Below, piece after piece: positions 6,235 through 12,169 of a stretch of DNA of 12,169 nt (positions are counted from its first letter, which is position 1; the number at the start of each line of letters is the position of its first letter). A model generated the notes under the pieces. The model was not told the origin of the DNA and did not search any database. It saw only the letters and a program-made list of their open reading frames with translations. Location: positions 1-12,169 of the forward strand of contig CAADVE010000034.1 of NCBI GenBank assembly GCA_900752425.1, read 5' to 3'. Made by a program: the position numbers and the translations under genes. Source of the stretch: an uncultured Collinsella sp. (GTDB taxonomy: Bacteria > Actinomycetota > Coriobacteriia > Coriobacteriales > Coriobacteriaceae).

Positions 6235-6896
6235 TGCGTCAGTATCCAGTGGATGCCGCGCGCCATGCGCAGGTCAGTTTGGGCAAAGTGATTGCCGGGG
6301 TTGAGCTCCAGCGTTGTTGGAATGTCACGCTCGATAAGCAGCTCTTCCATCGCGTGCGTATCGTCGAGTACGTGCCGCATCATGCGGTTGGGCGTCTTGG
6401 TTTCCTTTTTACCGAGCGACAGATAGGCGGCGTCGGGCGTAGCCGTCATCGTGCGCTCGCGCGCGTAGTCGATAAAGCCGGGGAACCATAACGACCCCGA
6501 TGCACTCGCTGCGCGCTCAAAGACATCTGTTTGCCAAAGTGCCCACAGTGCAAAAAGACCCGCCAACGAGTAGCCGGCAACGCCGCGCCAGGCGGGCGGT
6601 TGCGGGAGCGATGATTCGGCCTGGGGGATTATCTGCTTCAACAACTCGTCAAGAAAACCAGCAGCCTGTCCACCAAAGGGCTCGGCATCTCGTATAGTTC
6701 CCTCACATTCCCAGGGGCTCAGCTCGCGATTCCAATCGAGCCCTCCAATGGCGACAAGGGTGAACGGCGGGCAATCGAGCTCTCGGCAGCGCTCGTAGAC
6801 TTCACTACCGTCGCCCATAACCACGGGGAGGTAGATGACGGGCGCGCCTTCCGCACACTCTGAATAAACGGTTATCTGCTTATGATGCGCTTCCAA
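6231..6896 (-). CDS. Alpha/beta hydrolase, Fes/IroE-like esterase superfamily
   Basis: A serine esterase of about 221 residues with the fold of the esterase D / siderophore esterase group (Fes, IroE). The nucleophile elbow is GYSLAG (108-113) with Ser110. The segment ASASGSLWFPGF (130-141) matches the SPSLWW-like strand after the elbow, and His203 in NPGNHF is the likely catalytic histidine. AIGGLDWNRELSPWE (49-63) fits the R-E/D-x-[ST]-P-W oxyanion region of the group. No signal peptide is seen, so it is probably cytoplasmic. The substrate is unknown; no siderophore genes are nearby. The start is uncertain: a TTG at 6896 has GAGAG ahead of it and gives a normal N-terminus, whereas the upstream in-frame GTG at 6944 lacks a ribosome site. 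It is transcribed alone, between the azgA terminator and the terminator shared with uraA. Confidence 0.78.
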   Translation of the reverse strand: MEAHHKQITVYSECAEGAPVIYLPVVMGDGSEVYERCRELDCPPFTLVAIGGLDWNRELSPWECEGTIRDAEPFGGQAAGFLDELLKQIIPQAESSLPQPPAWRGVAGYSLAGLFALWALWQTDVFERAASASGSLWFPGFIDYARERTMTATPDAAYLSLGKKETKTPNRMMRHVLDDTHAMEELLIERDIPTTLELNPGNHFAQTDLRMARGIHWILTH

Positions 6897-6965
6897 GGTA
6901 GGCTTCTCTCGGTGTTGTGATATTGACAGCCTTAATTGTCGCACGCTGACACGGGGGCAGACGCT

Positions 6966-7006
6966 AAAAGAAAGGCGCGGAGCCGCTCGATGCGATTCCG
7001 CGCCTT
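6966..7006 (-). terminator. Intrinsic terminator after the purine permease
   Basis: On the minus strand AAGGCGCGGA (7006-6997) pairs perfectly with TCCGCGCCTT (6981-6972) over a 15-nt loop, and TTTCTTTTAG (6973-6964 region) follows. It separates the permease from the esterase, which therefore needs its own promoter. Confidence 0.9.
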
Positions 7007-7033
7007 GTTGTTTTGCTTTAGCAGACTATGCCG

Positions 7034-8344
7034 TTACGCCACGAAGAAGTAGACAAGGAAGGCAAGGGCTGCGATCCACATGAGCGGCTTGATCTTGGAG
7101 GCCTCGCCCTTAAAGAGCGCGACGATCACGTAGGCGATAAAGCCCAGGCCGATGCCGGCAGAGATGGAGTAGGTGAAGGGCATGCCGGCGACAATCATGA
7201 ACGCCGGGAAACCCTGCGACACGTCGGACCAGTCGATCTCGGAGGCCTCGCTCATCATGAGGTAGCCGACGTAGACCAGAGCACCGCAGGTGGCGGCGCT
7301 GGAAACGATGGTGACGATGGGGGAGAAGAACGCGGCGAGAATGAACAGCACGCCGGTGGTGACGGAGGTGAGGCCCGTGCGGCCACCGTCGGCGGCGCCG
7401 GAAGTGGACTCGACGAAGGTGGTGATGGAGGAGACACCCATGAAACCGCCCACAGCAGCGGCGGCGGAGTCGACGATCAGGATCTCCTTGATATTCTCGA
7501 CGTTGCCGTCGTCGGTGAGGAACTCGCCCTGCTTGGCCACGGCCATCGCGGTGCCCATGGTGTCGAAGAAGTCACTCATGAGCAACGAGAACGAGATGAC
7601 GAGGAGCGCGGGGTCGGTAAGGACCTTGACGATGGCAGGCACGCCGCCGGCGTCGGCGATGGGGCCACCGATGCTCGAGAAGTCGAGCGGGGCGATGATA
7701 CCGGTCGGAGCCTGGGTCACACCTAGGGGGATACCGGCGATGACGGCGACGACGATGCCGATGAGCAGCGAGCCGGGGACGTTGCGGCAGGGGAGGGCGA
7801 CTGTCACAAGGATGGAGATGATGCCGACGATGAAGGTGGGGGAGGTGATGTCGCCCAGACCGACGAGTGTACCGGCGCCAGCGGTGATAATGCCGGCATC
7901 GCACAGGCCAATCATGGCGATGAACAGGCCCAGACCCACCGAGATGGCGTGACGCAGGACAACCGGGATGGCGTCCATGATGGCCTCGCGCAGGCCACAA
8001 AGCACGAGCAGCAAGATGACGACGCCCTCAAGGAAGATGACGCTCATGGCCACGTGCCAGTCACCGCCGCAGACGGTGGTGGTGATTCCAGCGATCATCG
8101 CGTTGACGCCTAAGCCCGACGCGCAGGCGAGCGGGCGGTTGGCGAAGATGCCCATGCAGATGGTCATGATGCCGGCGCCCAGGCAGGTGGCGCAGGCGAG
8201 CGCTCCCGCATCGATGCCGGCGCCCGAGAGCACCGCAGGGTTGACGGCGATGATGTAGGCCATCGCCAGGAATGTTGTCAGTCCAGCGCGAAGTTCGGTC
8301 CCGATTGTGGACTTGCGCTCGCTGACGTGAAATAGTTCGTCCAT
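7034..8344 (-). CDS. Purine permease, AzgA branch of the NCS2-like family
   Basis: An inner-membrane importer of adenine, guanine and/or hypoxanthine, 436 residues, with about 12-14 membrane segments. Family signatures are GLTTFLAMAYIIAVNP (21-36), the TM8-region MSDFFDTMGT (256-265), and SITTFVESTSGAADGGRTGL (306-325). This last motif is the AzgA form of the substrate-binding TM10 loop and is quite unlike the UraA protein in the same window. The frame is open to 8401, but ATG 8344 with GGAAAGGG about 7 nt ahead and the family-like N-terminus MDELFHVSERKSTIGTELRA favours this start. It is a single-gene unit ending in a strong terminator and is divergent from the deformylase-like gene. The exact base carried cannot be decided from sequence; xanthine is less likely for this branch. 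Confidence 0.92.
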   Translation of the reverse strand: MDELFHVSERKSTIGTELRAGLTTFLAMAYIIAVNPAVLSGAGIDAGALACATCLGAGIMTICMGIFANRPLACASGLGVNAMIAGITTTVCGGDWHVAMSVIFLEGVVILLLVLCGLREAIMDAIPVVLRHAISVGLGLFIAMIGLCDAGIITAGAGTLVGLGDITSPTFIVGIISILVTVALPCRNVPGSLLIGIVVAVIAGIPLGVTQAPTGIIAPLDFSSIGGPIADAGGVPAIVKVLTDPALLVISFSLLMSDFFDTMGTAMAVAKQGEFLTDDGNVENIKEILIVDSAAAAVGGFMGVSSITTFVESTSGAADGGRTGLTSVTTGVLFILAAFFSPIVTIVSSAATCGALVYVGYLMMSEASEIDWSDVSQGFPAFMIVAGMPFTYSISAGIGLGFIAYVIVALFKGEASKIKPLMWIAALAFLVYFFVA

Positions 8345-8537
8345 GCATACCCTTTCCTTGTTCGGCCCCGAGTTTAGGCCGATTGACACGAACTCACCCA
8401 CTATAGCCCCTTTACGACGCTGTTGTTCCTCGCATGTTGATGTTCGGCGCTTTGTAGCAGACGGACGGTATTTTTCGCATGAAAATGTGTGGGTACCGTA
8501 TACTTAAGCGGTTACAACGACCCCTATGGAGGAACGT
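8345..8537. promoter_or_regulatory. Divergent region between purine permease and deformylase-like gene
   Basis: For the minus gene a -10 candidate TATAGT lies at 8406-8401. Its leader can form a hairpin TCGGCC (8382-8377) with GGCCGA (8367-8362). A rival pairing GAGTT (8395-8391) with AACTC (8374-8370) excludes it. The purine riboswitch consensus was looked for and not found. For the plus gene, TATACT (8499-8504) with TTCGCA (8474-8479, 19-nt spacer) is a candidate promoter, and TTACAACG (8512-8519 region) repeats the TACAAT-like motif seen at 1573 and 4760. No gene is seen in this gap. Confidence 0.4.
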
Positions 8538-8957
8538 ATGATTAAAGAGCTTTGCCACGACGAGGCTATCCTGTCCCAGCGTTGCGAGGTTGCGACCGTC
8601 GAGGACGAGTCGGTTGCTCAGGACCTGATCGATACCATCAAGTCGCTCGACGATGCCGGCTGCCTTGCCGCTAACCAGATTGGCGTTACCAAGAAGGTTT
8701 GCGTCTACCTGGACGATGCCGGCGAGCCCCACGTGCTCTACAACCCCCGTCTGGTGTTTGGCCTGGGCGCCAGCAAGATGGAGGAGAGCTGCCTGACGCA
8801 CGAGGAGGTCACCAAGTCCACGCGCTATATCAAGTGCAAGGTTGCCTTTGACCAGATTGTCGACGGCAAGATGAAGGAGTGCCGCCGCGACTACGCGGGC
8901 TTTGAGGCACAGATGATCCAGCATATGATCGACCACTGTCTTGGAAAGTTGGTCTAA
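8538..8957 (+). CDS. Peptide-deformylase-like protein with altered catalytic motifs
   Basis: A 139-residue protein of the short peptide deformylase branch found in Clostridia and Streptococcus. True deformylases remove formyl groups from nascent proteins using a metal held by Cys and two His, with a glutamate as general base. Motif I is GCLAANQIG (41-49), with Cys in place of the second Gly. Motif II is ESCLT (83-87) instead of EGCLS, keeping the metal ligand Cys85. Motif III is QHMIDH (128-133) instead of QHEIDH: metal ligands His129 and His133 remain, but the catalytic Glu is Met130 (ATG, 8925-8927). So metal binding is plausible and normal deformylase activity is doubtful. GGAGG 6 nt before 8538 sets the start; the in-frame ATG at 8526 overlaps that site. 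No frameshift or stop breaks the gene. Its stop lies inside a long palindrome. It could be a non-catalytic paralogue or have a changed function. Confidence 0.85.
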   Translation: MIKELCHDEAILSQRCEVATVEDESVAQDLIDTIKSLDDAGCLAANQIGVTKKVCVYLDDAGEPHVLYNPRLVFGLGASKMEESCLTHEEVTKSTRYIKCKVAFDQIVDGKMKECRRDYAGFEAQMIQHMIDHCLGKLV

Positions 8958-9060
8958 GGGGACCAAAGCACCGCACCTTGCCGCTCAATCGTCGCTCGCG
9001 TACCTTAAGTACGCTTCGCTCCTCTTTCGTGGCAATCTGCGGCACTTTGACCCCTTAGAC
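8952..9060. repeat. 109-bp imperfect palindrome overlapping the deformylase-like stop
   Basis: The outer arms GTCTAAGGGG (8952-8961) and CCCCTTAGAC (9051-9060) are perfectly complementary. Inward follow CAAAG/CTTTG (8964-8968 with 9045-9049), CCGCA/TGCGG (8971-8975 with 9038-9042) and TTGCC/GGCAA (8978-8982 with 9031-9035), separated by 2-3-nt mismatches. The centre is GCGTAC/GTACGC (8998-9003 with 9009-9014) around CTTAA. The stop codon of the preceding gene (8955-8957) is part of the outer arm. No T-run follows, so it is not a normal terminator. It looks like a REP-type or miniature palindromic repeat, or a structured 3' RNA; whether copies exist elsewhere is not testable here. Confidence 0.8.
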
Positions 9061-9102
9061 GACCTGCGGGGTTAACTTGGTTGAGTTTATCCTGCTTGAA
9101 TA

Positions 9103-9145
9103 GTCCGGGCGTGACATTGTTGTCATGTCCGGGCTTTTGTGTTTA
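9103..9145 (+). terminator. Intrinsic terminator after the deformylase-like gene
   Basis: A 14-bp stem (9103-9116 with 9121-9134) with loop TTGT, including three G-U wobbles that are valid only in the plus-strand RNA, followed by TTTTGTGTTT (9135-9144). The wobbles make it one-directional. It isolates the bile salt hydrolase gene from upstream transcription. Confidence 0.88.
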
Positions 9146-9201
9146 GCGCCATTTTGTTTGGAGACAATGAAATTAGCAAGAACGTAAAGCTAGGAGGCGC
9201 T

Positions 9202-10167
9202 ATGTGTACGAGTATTCGATTTACCGATAATTCTGGCCACATGTATCTGGGCCGCAATCTCGACTGGAGCTTTGACTACGGCCAACAGGTTCGCGTGATG
9301 CCGCGCGGGTTTCACATTCCGTATTCGTTTATCGACGACGCGACAGCGGCGCACGCGGTGATCGGTATGTGCATCGATTACAAGAACTACCCTATGTTCT
9401 TCGATTGCGGCAACGATGCGGGCCTCGCCGTGGCGGGTCTCAATTTCCCGGGTTATGCCGAGTATGCCGAGGACCCTGTCGACGGCAAGACCAATATCGC
9501 GGCCTATGAGTTCCCCCTGTGGGTGGCAGCGACGTTCTCGACGGTCGATGAGGTCGAGGCCGCGCTGCGCGACACGGTGATTGTCGCCAAATCTGCCGGA
9601 GAGGGGCTGGGCGTGTCGCTGCTCCATTGGATTATCGGCGACAGCCAGCGCAGCATCGTGGTCGAGATGATGGCTGACGGTCTGCATGTATACGACGATC
9701 CGGTCGACACCCTTGCCAACCAGCCGACCTTCCCGTGGCACATGGAAAACCTCCGCACCTATATCACCGCCACAAGCGATTTTCCGCAGACGGCGACATG
9801 GCGTGGCGCCGAGCTCAAGCCCTATGGAGCCGGTGCCGGCATGCGCGGCATTCCGGGCGATTGCTATTCGCCGAGCCGTTTTGTAAAGGCGGCGTACCTC
9901 AATGCCAATTACCCGCAAAAGGAGAGCGAGACCGAAAACGTCGTTCGCATGTTCCGCTCGCTCGAGGGCGTGGTGATGATCGAGGGGGCGTCCAGGATGG
10001 GCGATGGCAAGTTCGAGAAGACTATCTACACCGGATGCTTTAGCGCGCGCACGGGCAATTATTACTACGCGATGTATGGGGATCCGTCGATTCGCTACGT
10101 GAGCCTGATGGATGCCGAGGGCGCGAGCCCCGATAGGCTCGTGGTTCCCGAGCCGCGTCGTTCGTAG
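9202..10167 (+). CDS. bsh: Bile salt hydrolase (choloylglycine hydrolase family)
   Basis: An N-terminal-nucleophile hydrolase of 321 residues, normal for the family, that cleaves the amide of glycine- or taurine-conjugated bile salts. No signal peptide is present, so it is cytoplasmic. The start is ATG 9202 with AGGAGG ahead, giving Met-Cys; after Met removal Cys2 is the nucleophile. All known active-site residues are present: Cys2, Arg18 and Asp21 (GRNLDW), Asn81 (AGLNFPGYAEY), Asn173 (ANQPTF) and Arg226 (PGDCYSPSRFV). The LNFPGYAEY and PGD-x-x-S-x-SRF patterns favour bile salt hydrolase over penicillin V acylase, though the substrate needs testing. The gene stands alone between terminators, with no bile transporter beside it. 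The open frame back to 9139 would start inside the upstream terminator and would destroy the N-terminal Cys, so it is rejected. Confidence 0.93.
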   Translation: MCTSIRFTDNSGHMYLGRNLDWSFDYGQQVRVMPRGFHIPYSFIDDATAAHAVIGMCIDYKNYPMFFDCGNDAGLAVAGLNFPGYAEYAEDPVDGKTNIAAYEFPLWVAATFSTVDEVEAALRDTVIVAKSAGEGLGVSLLHWIIGDSQRSIVVEMMADGLHVYDDPVDTLANQPTFPWHMENLRTYITATSDFPQTATWRGAELKPYGAGAGMRGIPGDCYSPSRFVKAAYLNANYPQKESETENVVRMFRSLEGVVMIEGASRMGDGKFEKTIYTGCFSARTGNYYYAMYGDPSIRYVSLMDAEGASPDRLVVPEPRRS

Positions 10168-10190
10168 CCGATGGCTTTACCGCAATGCAA

Positions 10191-10226
10191 AGCGGCCCTG
10201 CATCTCCCGTGAGGTGCAGGGCCGCT
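10191..10226. terminator. Hairpin terminator between bsh and kup
   Basis: AGCGGCCCTGCA (10191-10202) pairs perfectly with TGCAGGGCCGCT (10215-10226), and the stem extends inward through TCTC/GAGG with one wobble to a CCGT loop. The following T content is modest on plus (GTCGTTGATTT) and on minus (TTTGCATT). It lies between two convergent genes and probably ends both transcripts. Confidence 0.8.
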
Positions 10227-10246
10227 GTCGTTGATTTGTGACGTCG

Positions 10247-12169
10247 CTAGAAGTTGGCGTCGTTGAGTTGTTCACTCTCGAGGCCGTCGAGCTGTTGCTG
10301 TTCGGGCATATCTGCGACGCTCTCGAGCAGCTCGGTGGGGTCGATGTTCATGTCCCTACCGGCCTCGTTGCCGTTGACCAAGTCGTCCGAGAAGATGTCG
10401 ACTTCCATTTCCTCGGCCTCTTCAATCTGAACCTCGAGCGGCACCTGGGTGCGCACGAGCTTAACGGCCGGGCGCATGCGGGCAAACAGCGGCACGTACT
10501 CGATGATGATGGCCGAGTTCTCAAGACCGTACCAGCGTGCCGGGCTTCCGCAGGCGCGGCGGACGGCGTACTTGATGGCCATCACGCGGTGGTCATTGCG
10601 GTTGATGTCCGTTTCGGGGGCGAGCATCTTGCGCAGCATGCAAAAACGGAAGTCGCCCACGTTGCCGCGCGTCTCGTAGATGGAGTAGGTGTGGTGCTGC
10701 GGCGGCAGCTCACCCGAAGCCATCAGGTCGCCGACGATCTGACGCAGATAGGCGTTGACGCGCTGGTTGACCTTAAAGCCCAGGTCCAGGCGAACGCGGA
10801 AGAGGAAGTCCGTGCCAAAGGTCTCGACGGAATACTCGTGCGTATAGGGCTCGTCGGTGACATGCACGTTAATGAACCAATACGCCTTGGCGCGCTTGGG
10901 ATGTTTATCCAGGATGGAATAGAGCACGTCGCGGTCGAGCGTGAGCGGATCGGGGCTGTTGGTGAGAAACACCAGGTTGTCGGCGAGCACGGGATAGGTC
11001 TCGTCGTTGCGCAGACGGTTGAGCTGATCGATGTACTTGGAGACGGGTAACAGAATCGTCTGCGTGCGCTCGATGGCGGTGCCACGGCGCCACACGTACA
11101 TAAGGCCAAACAGCAGTGCGGCCAGGAAGATCATGACGTAGCCGCCGTCAAAGAACATGGTGAGGCACGAAGCGAAGAAGCACAGCTCAATGGCACCAAA
11201 GAGCAGGGCAAAGATGCAGGCGCCCAGCTTGTGCTTGAGGATGCCGGTGATATAGCTCGTCAAAAGCGTCGTGGTCATGAGCATGGTCACGGTGATGGCG
11301 AGGCCATAGGCACTCTCCATGCGCTCGGAGTTTTGGAACAGCAGCACGATGAAGATACAGCCGACCCACATGATGTTATTGACGAGCGGAATATAGAGCT
11401 GACCCTTGGTGTCGCTGGGGTAGTGGATGCGCAGGTGCGGCATAAGGTTGAGGCGCGTTGCCTCGGATACCAGCGAGAATGAGCCGGTGATGAGGGCCTG
11501 CGAGGCGATGATGGCCGCCACGGCCGAAAGCACGATGGCAAAGGGGCGCAGGGGCTCGGGAAGCATCATATAGAACGGGTTAACGATATCCATCGCGAGC
11601 ATCTGGGGGTTGGAGTTATTGGCGAGCAGCCAAGCTCCCTGACCCAGGTAGTTAAGGATAAGCGCTGCCTTAACAAACGGCCAGGATGCATAGATGTTGG
11701 CCTTGCCAACGTGGCCCATGTCCGAGTAGAGGGCCTCGGCGCCGGTCGTCGACAGGAAGACGAAGCCGAGCACCATGATGCCCGAGTGGTTGATGGGCGA
11801 GAACAGGAACATGATGCCGCGGATGGGGTTGAGCGCGCGTAGGATGGACAGATTGCCGAGCATGTTGAACAGGCCGGCGCCCGCCAGGAACAGGAACCAC
11901 AGCGTCATGAGCGGGCCGAAGAGCTTGCCGATTGACGAGGTGCCGGCGCGCTGCATGGCAAACAGACCGCAGATAATGATGATGGTGATGATGATCACAT
12001 TGGTCTGACCGTCACCCAATAGTGCGTGGCCCCACTCGATGGTACGCAGGCCCTCAATGGCTGTGGTGACCGTGACCGCGGGGGTGAGGATGCCGTCGGC
12101 GAGCAGCGCCGCGCCGCCGATCATGGCGGGGAGGGTCAGGCCCGGGCGCCCCTTTCCGCACAACCCCAA
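10247..12169 (-). CDS. kup: Kup-family potassium transporter (5' end beyond window)
   Basis: A membrane K+ uptake protein, probably a K+/H+ symporter of the KUP/HAK/KT family. The 640 residues in the window lack the N-terminus, by family comparison roughly 90 residues and the first two membrane segments. Counting from position 12169, signatures are LADGILTPAVTV (23-34), TTAIEGL (35-41), RAGTSSIGKLFGPLMTLWF (74-92), TTGAEALYSDMGHVGK (141-156) and NYLGQGAWLL (173-182). About ten membrane helices are followed by a cytoplasmic C-terminal domain from about residue 370. The last 60 residues (581-640) are strongly acidic, with 19 Asp/Glu and a single Arg. The frame has no internal break. It ends convergently with bsh at a shared hairpin. 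Its promoter and start lie outside the window. Confidence 0.94.
   Translation of the reverse strand: MGLCGKGRPGLTLPAMIGGAALLADGILTPAVTVTTAIEGLRTIEWGHALLGDGQTNVIIITIIIICGLFAMQRAGTSSIGKLFGPLMTLWFLFLAGAGLFNMLGNLSILRALNPIRGIMFLFSPINHSGIMVLGFVFLSTTGAEALYSDMGHVGKANIYASWPFVKAALILNYLGQGAWLLANNSNPQMLAMDIVNPFYMMLPEPLRPFAIVLSAVAAIIASQALITGSFSLVSEATRLNLMPHLRIHYPSDTKGQLYIPLVNNIMWVGCIFIVLLFQNSERMESAYGLAITVTMLMTTTLLTSYITGILKHKLGACIFALLFGAIELCFFASCLTMFFDGGYVMIFLAALLFGLMYVWRRGTAIERTQTILLPVSKYIDQLNRLRNDETYPVLADNLVFLTNSPDPLTLDRDVLYSILDKHPKRAKAYWFINVHVTDEPYTHEYSVETFGTDFLFRVRLDLGFKVNQRVNAYLRQIVGDLMASGELPPQHHTYSIYETRGNVGDFRFCMLRKMLAPETDINRNDHRVMAIKYAVRRACGSPARWYGLENSAIIIEYVPLFARMRPAVKLVRTQVPLEVQIEEAEEMEVDIFSDDLVNGNEAGRDMNIDPTELLESVADMPEQQQLDGLESEQLNDANF

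Noticed and set aside
7280..7440. Apparent GGTGGTGA-type short repeats on the plus strand
   Set aside because: They reflect Val/Thr/Ser/Ala codon runs in the permease on the other strand, not a true tandem repeat.
7028..7726. 232-residue plus-strand frame rich in Gly, Asp and Glu
   Set aside because: It is antisense to the purine permease, and the low-complexity composition is what the reverse of an alanine/valine-rich membrane gene gives.
8345..8460. Purine riboswitch ahead of the purine permease
   Set aside because: The conserved loop and junction sequences of the purine aptamer are absent on the minus strand.
8830..9045. 71-residue minus-strand frame across the palindrome
   Set aside because: It is antisense to the deformylase-like gene and runs through the palindrome, with no family-like sequence.
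9139..9201. N-terminal extension of the bile salt hydrolase
   Set aside because: It starts in the T-run of a terminator and would bury the Cys2 nucleophile, which must be N-terminal.

Overview
The window looks like ordinary chromosome from a high-GC (roughly 60%) gut actinobacterium of class Coriobacteriia, most likely Collinsella or a close relative. This is inferred from base composition, strong AGGAGG-type ribosome binding sites, a bile salt hydrolase, a Kup potassium transporter and two nucleobase permeases. No rRNA, tRNA, phage, transposase, integrase or CRISPR was seen. Most of the window is core metabolism and transport.

Layout. Positions 1-1540, minus strand: a thiamine salvage operon, thiM - thiamine-binding protein - thiE (cut by the left edge), preceded by a TPP riboswitch and an intrinsic terminator. 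Positions 1541-1607: a divergent control region with a 22-bp near-perfect palindrome. Positions 1608-4712, plus strand: a Cof-type HAD phosphatase, a CmbR/MtaR-like LysR regulator 10 nt behind it, and a MetE-like methionine synthase catalytic protein after a 155-nt gap with two palindromes. Positions 4836-6170, plus: a UraA-type uracil permease, ending at a bidirectional terminator shared with a convergent alpha/beta esterase (minus, to about 6896). Positions 7034-8344, minus: an AzgA-type purine permease with its own terminator. Positions 8538-8957, plus: a small peptide-deformylase-like protein. Positions 8952-9060: a 109-bp imperfect palindrome that swallows its stop codon, followed by a plus-strand terminator. 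Positions 9202-10167, plus: a bile salt hydrolase with a complete active site. Positions 10247-12169, minus: the C-terminal part of a Kup potassium transporter, cut by the right edge.

How the genes work together. The thi operon is a TPP-repressed salvage unit: ThiM phosphorylates the thiazole, ThiE joins it to the pyrimidine, and the small thiamine-binding protein probably handles thiamine or a precursor. The LysR protein belongs by sequence to the sulfur amino acid regulators, and the next gene is MetE-like, so a local methionine control circuit is plausible. The two permeases of different NCS2 branches import uracil and purines. The bile salt hydrolase fits a gut lifestyle.

No convincing new multi-gene system is present. 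The points most worth a second look are the deformylase-like protein, whose catalytic glutamate is a methionine, the long palindrome fused to its 3' end, and the operator-like palindromes in two intergenic regions.
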